Origin: Pseudanabaena galeata CCNP1313 | GTDB taxonomy: Bacteria; Cyanobacteriota; Cyanobacteriia; Pseudanabaenales; Pseudanabaenaceae | Length of the DNA stretch: 64,000 nt | Direction: 5' to 3' | Assembly: GCF_029910235.1 (NCBI RefSeq) | Contig: NZ_CP112874.1 | Coordinates: 2,666,001-2,730,000 of the forward strand | Part shown: in pieces, positions 62,793 to 64,000 of the stretch | Layout of the letters: each line of letters begins with the position of its first letter | How positions within the stretch are numbered: position 1 is the stretch's first letter | Made by a program: the position numbers and the translations under genes | Notes under the pieces: generated by a model | What the model saw: only the letters and a program-made list of their open reading frames with translations | Database searches by the model: none | Told to the model about the DNA's origin: nothing

Positions 62793-62863
62793 ATAAGTAT
62801 GGTTGGAGCTTTGCGCCAACCATACTTATCTGAAATTATTGAAAGCAGCGCTTTCAATAATTT
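62791..62863 (+). terminator. Tandem hairpins after devA
   Basis: The arms AGATAAGTATGGTTGG/CCAACCATACTTATCT (62791-62831) are followed by AAATTATTGAAAGC-AGC-GCTTTCAATAATTT (62833-62863). The first overlaps the devA stop. Confidence 0.8.
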
Positions 62864-62902
62864 AAATAGGCTGTAACTAATTTATTTGGAGTTAATTTTT
62901 TG

Positions 62903-64000
62903 ATGAGCAGACATCTAGAAGAACAAGCACTAGAAAAAGCGTTTTATCAACTTGCCGATCGCTTGATTGATAGTCTGCATCAGGGTGAACACCTAACGAT
63001 TAACTTGGAGAGTGAACGTAGTCAATTCACCAGATTTAACCATGCCAAAGTCCGACAGTCAGGAGTGGTCGCTGATGGGAACGTGACCATTTTGCTAATT
63101 TATAATCAGCGTGAAGCTTTTGCTAAGTTTCCGTTTACAGGCGATCGCGAAATTGATATGGCTTATGCGATCGCTAATCTTGAATATCTCAGGCAAGAAG
63201 TTGCCCAAATCCCTGAGAACCCTTATCTAGTCATTCCTGAGAACCAAGGCTCAAGTCGCGAGGTTTATCAAGGTAATTTGTTAAAGCCAGAGGAGGCGAT
63301 CGCCACAATTCTCGCGCCAGTGAATAATGTTGATTTTACTGGCTTCTATGCTTCAGGTTCGGTAATTCGCGCTAACGCGAATTCCGCAGGTCAAAGACAT
63401 TGGTTTGCGACGGATTCTTTTTTTGTGGATTATTCGATGTTTGTCCAGACTGATTCAGGCGAAAAAGCCGTCAAAGGTATTTATGCTGGCAAAGATTGGG
63501 ATGCACAAGCTTATAAATTACAGATTAATCGCTCTCAGCAACAATTAGTAGCATTGCAAAAGCCAAGTAAAACGTTAGAGCGTGGTCAGTACCGTACTTA
63601 CTTTGCGCCTGCGGCTTCATCGGAGCTATTGGGCTTTTTGACTTGGAGTGCGGGGGAGTCTGGTTTGCAGCAGAGTAGTAGCGCTCTTTTAAAGTTAAAA
63701 AACCAAGAAAAAGCTCTCTCACCTTTACTATCCATTAGTGAAAACTTTACCTATGGGAATGTACCGCGTTTTAACGATTTAGGCGAGGTTGCTCCTGAAT
63801 ATTTACCCATTATTACTGAGGGAAAACTTGTTAATACTTTGGTAAGTTCGCGCAGTGCCAAAGAATATGGCAAGATTGCTAATGGTGCTGATGAAGGTGA
63901 ATCGATGCGATCGCCTGAAGTTGCCGCAGGGAGTTTAGCTGAGTCTGACATTCTCAAACAGTTAGATACGGGACTCTATCTATCCAATTTGCATTACCTC
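62903..64000 (+). CDS. TldD/PmbA family protein (partial, C-terminus beyond window)
   Basis: ATG 62903 opens a frame running without a stop to the window edge (366 codons). Motifs GEHLTINLESERSQFTRFN, DFTGFYASGSVIRANANSAG and RSAKEYGKIANG fit the TldD/PmbA family, whose members form metalloprotease complexes that process peptides such as microcin precursors; cyanobacterial copies are not characterised. The metal-binding His segment is not clearly in view. It is 110 bp after devA with two hairpins between. Confidence 0.8.
   Translation, partial: MSRHLEEQALEKAFYQLADRLIDSLHQGEHLTINLESERSQFTRFNHAKVRQSGVVADGNVTILLIYNQREAFAKFPFTGDREIDMAYAIANLEYLRQEVAQIPENPYLVIPENQGSSREVYQGNLLKPEEAIATILAPVNNVDFTGFYASGSVIRANANSAGQRHWFATDSFFVDYSMFVQTDSGEKAVKGIYAGKDWDAQAYKLQINRSQQQLVALQKPSKTLERGQYRTYFAPAASSELLGFLTWSAGESGLQQSSSALLKLKNQEKALSPLLSISENFTYGNVPRFNDLGEVAPEYLPIITEGKLVNTLVSSRSAKEYGKIANGADEGESMRSPEVAAGSLAESDILKQLDTGLYLSNLHYL

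Noticed and set aside
1-64000. Prophage, integrase, IS transposase, rRNA, tRNA or CRISPR array
   Set aside because: None is visible. The mobile DNA found is non-coding and must be served by a transposase elsewhere, if any.

Overview
The window is chromosomal DNA from a cyanobacterium. The HIP1 octamer GCGATCGC is scattered through almost every gene. There are NDH-1 CO2-uptake-type subunits, an Omp85/lipid A operon in cyanobacterial order, an SLH-OprB porin, and several cyanobacteria-specific families (GUN4, CGLD27, DUF3119, DUF3181, DUF3352, NblB-like HEAT, PatD-like). I infer a filamentous, probably non-heterocystous freshwater lineage such as Pseudanabaena. That inference rests on gene content and repeat style, and no marker gene (16S rRNA, tRNA) is present to prove it.

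Layout. 1-7872 (all minus): a partial DUF3352 protein, an Hpt phosphotransfer protein, a GUN4-domain protein, a ClC channel with CBS domains, and an RNase II/R-family protein that lacks the usual catalytic aspartates. 8668-10281 (plus): a major porin behind a long non-coding region. 10393-12511: a frameshifted DUF29 pseudogene, an Rpn-like nuclease, an NblB-like HEAT protein and a small partner. 12685-16277: DUF3119, an FGGY kinase, a secreted EF-hand-like protein, and an orphan Mo-dependent-nitrogenase C-terminal protein. 16687-20987 (minus): the envelope operon bamA-lpxC-fabZ-lpxA. 21234-33008: purC, a chorismate-utilising enzyme, rhodanese, TPR, PIN/TRAM, several cyanobacterial membrane proteins, a coiled-coil/EamA transporter and a second Rpn-like nuclease. 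33031-36477: mfd. 37092-45504: CGLD27, NTF2-like, folC, PatD-like, argH, Uma2, DUF3181, an orphan histidine kinase and a CadD-type transporter. 45499-49158 (minus): an ATPase/TOPRIM-like gene pair, a rhomboid protease and an ABC permease. 49649-53108 (plus): ndhF-ndhD. 53271-61206 (minus): a surface-polysaccharide cluster of three glycosyltransferases, four methyltransferases and a Wzt-type ABC ATPase. 61305-64000: a conserved hypothetical protein, a DevA-type ATPase and a partial TldD/PmbA protein.

The genes are mostly housekeeping. The unusual content is the repeat landscape. More than twenty long, near-perfect hairpins sit between genes; many share a GC-rich tip built on GCGC-TTC-GCGC but have different, perfectly matched arms. 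At least four families behave like miniature mobile elements. (a) A 111-bp double-hairpin element flanks ndhF-ndhD in inverted orientation; one copy has split an older terminator hairpin with a visible target duplication. (b) An element with ends ACTGATGTTACGTGGAA supplies the stop codon of the histidine kinase. (c) A 190-bp element has ends containing the HIP1 core. (d) A palindrome has been read through in frame inside mfd. The best candidate for an under-described functional system is the ATPase/TOPRIM-like pair at 45499-47353, which resembles AbiL-like or OLD-like phage-defence pairs.

Limits: coordinates, motifs and repeats were read by eye. Family names come from recognised motifs, not from searches.
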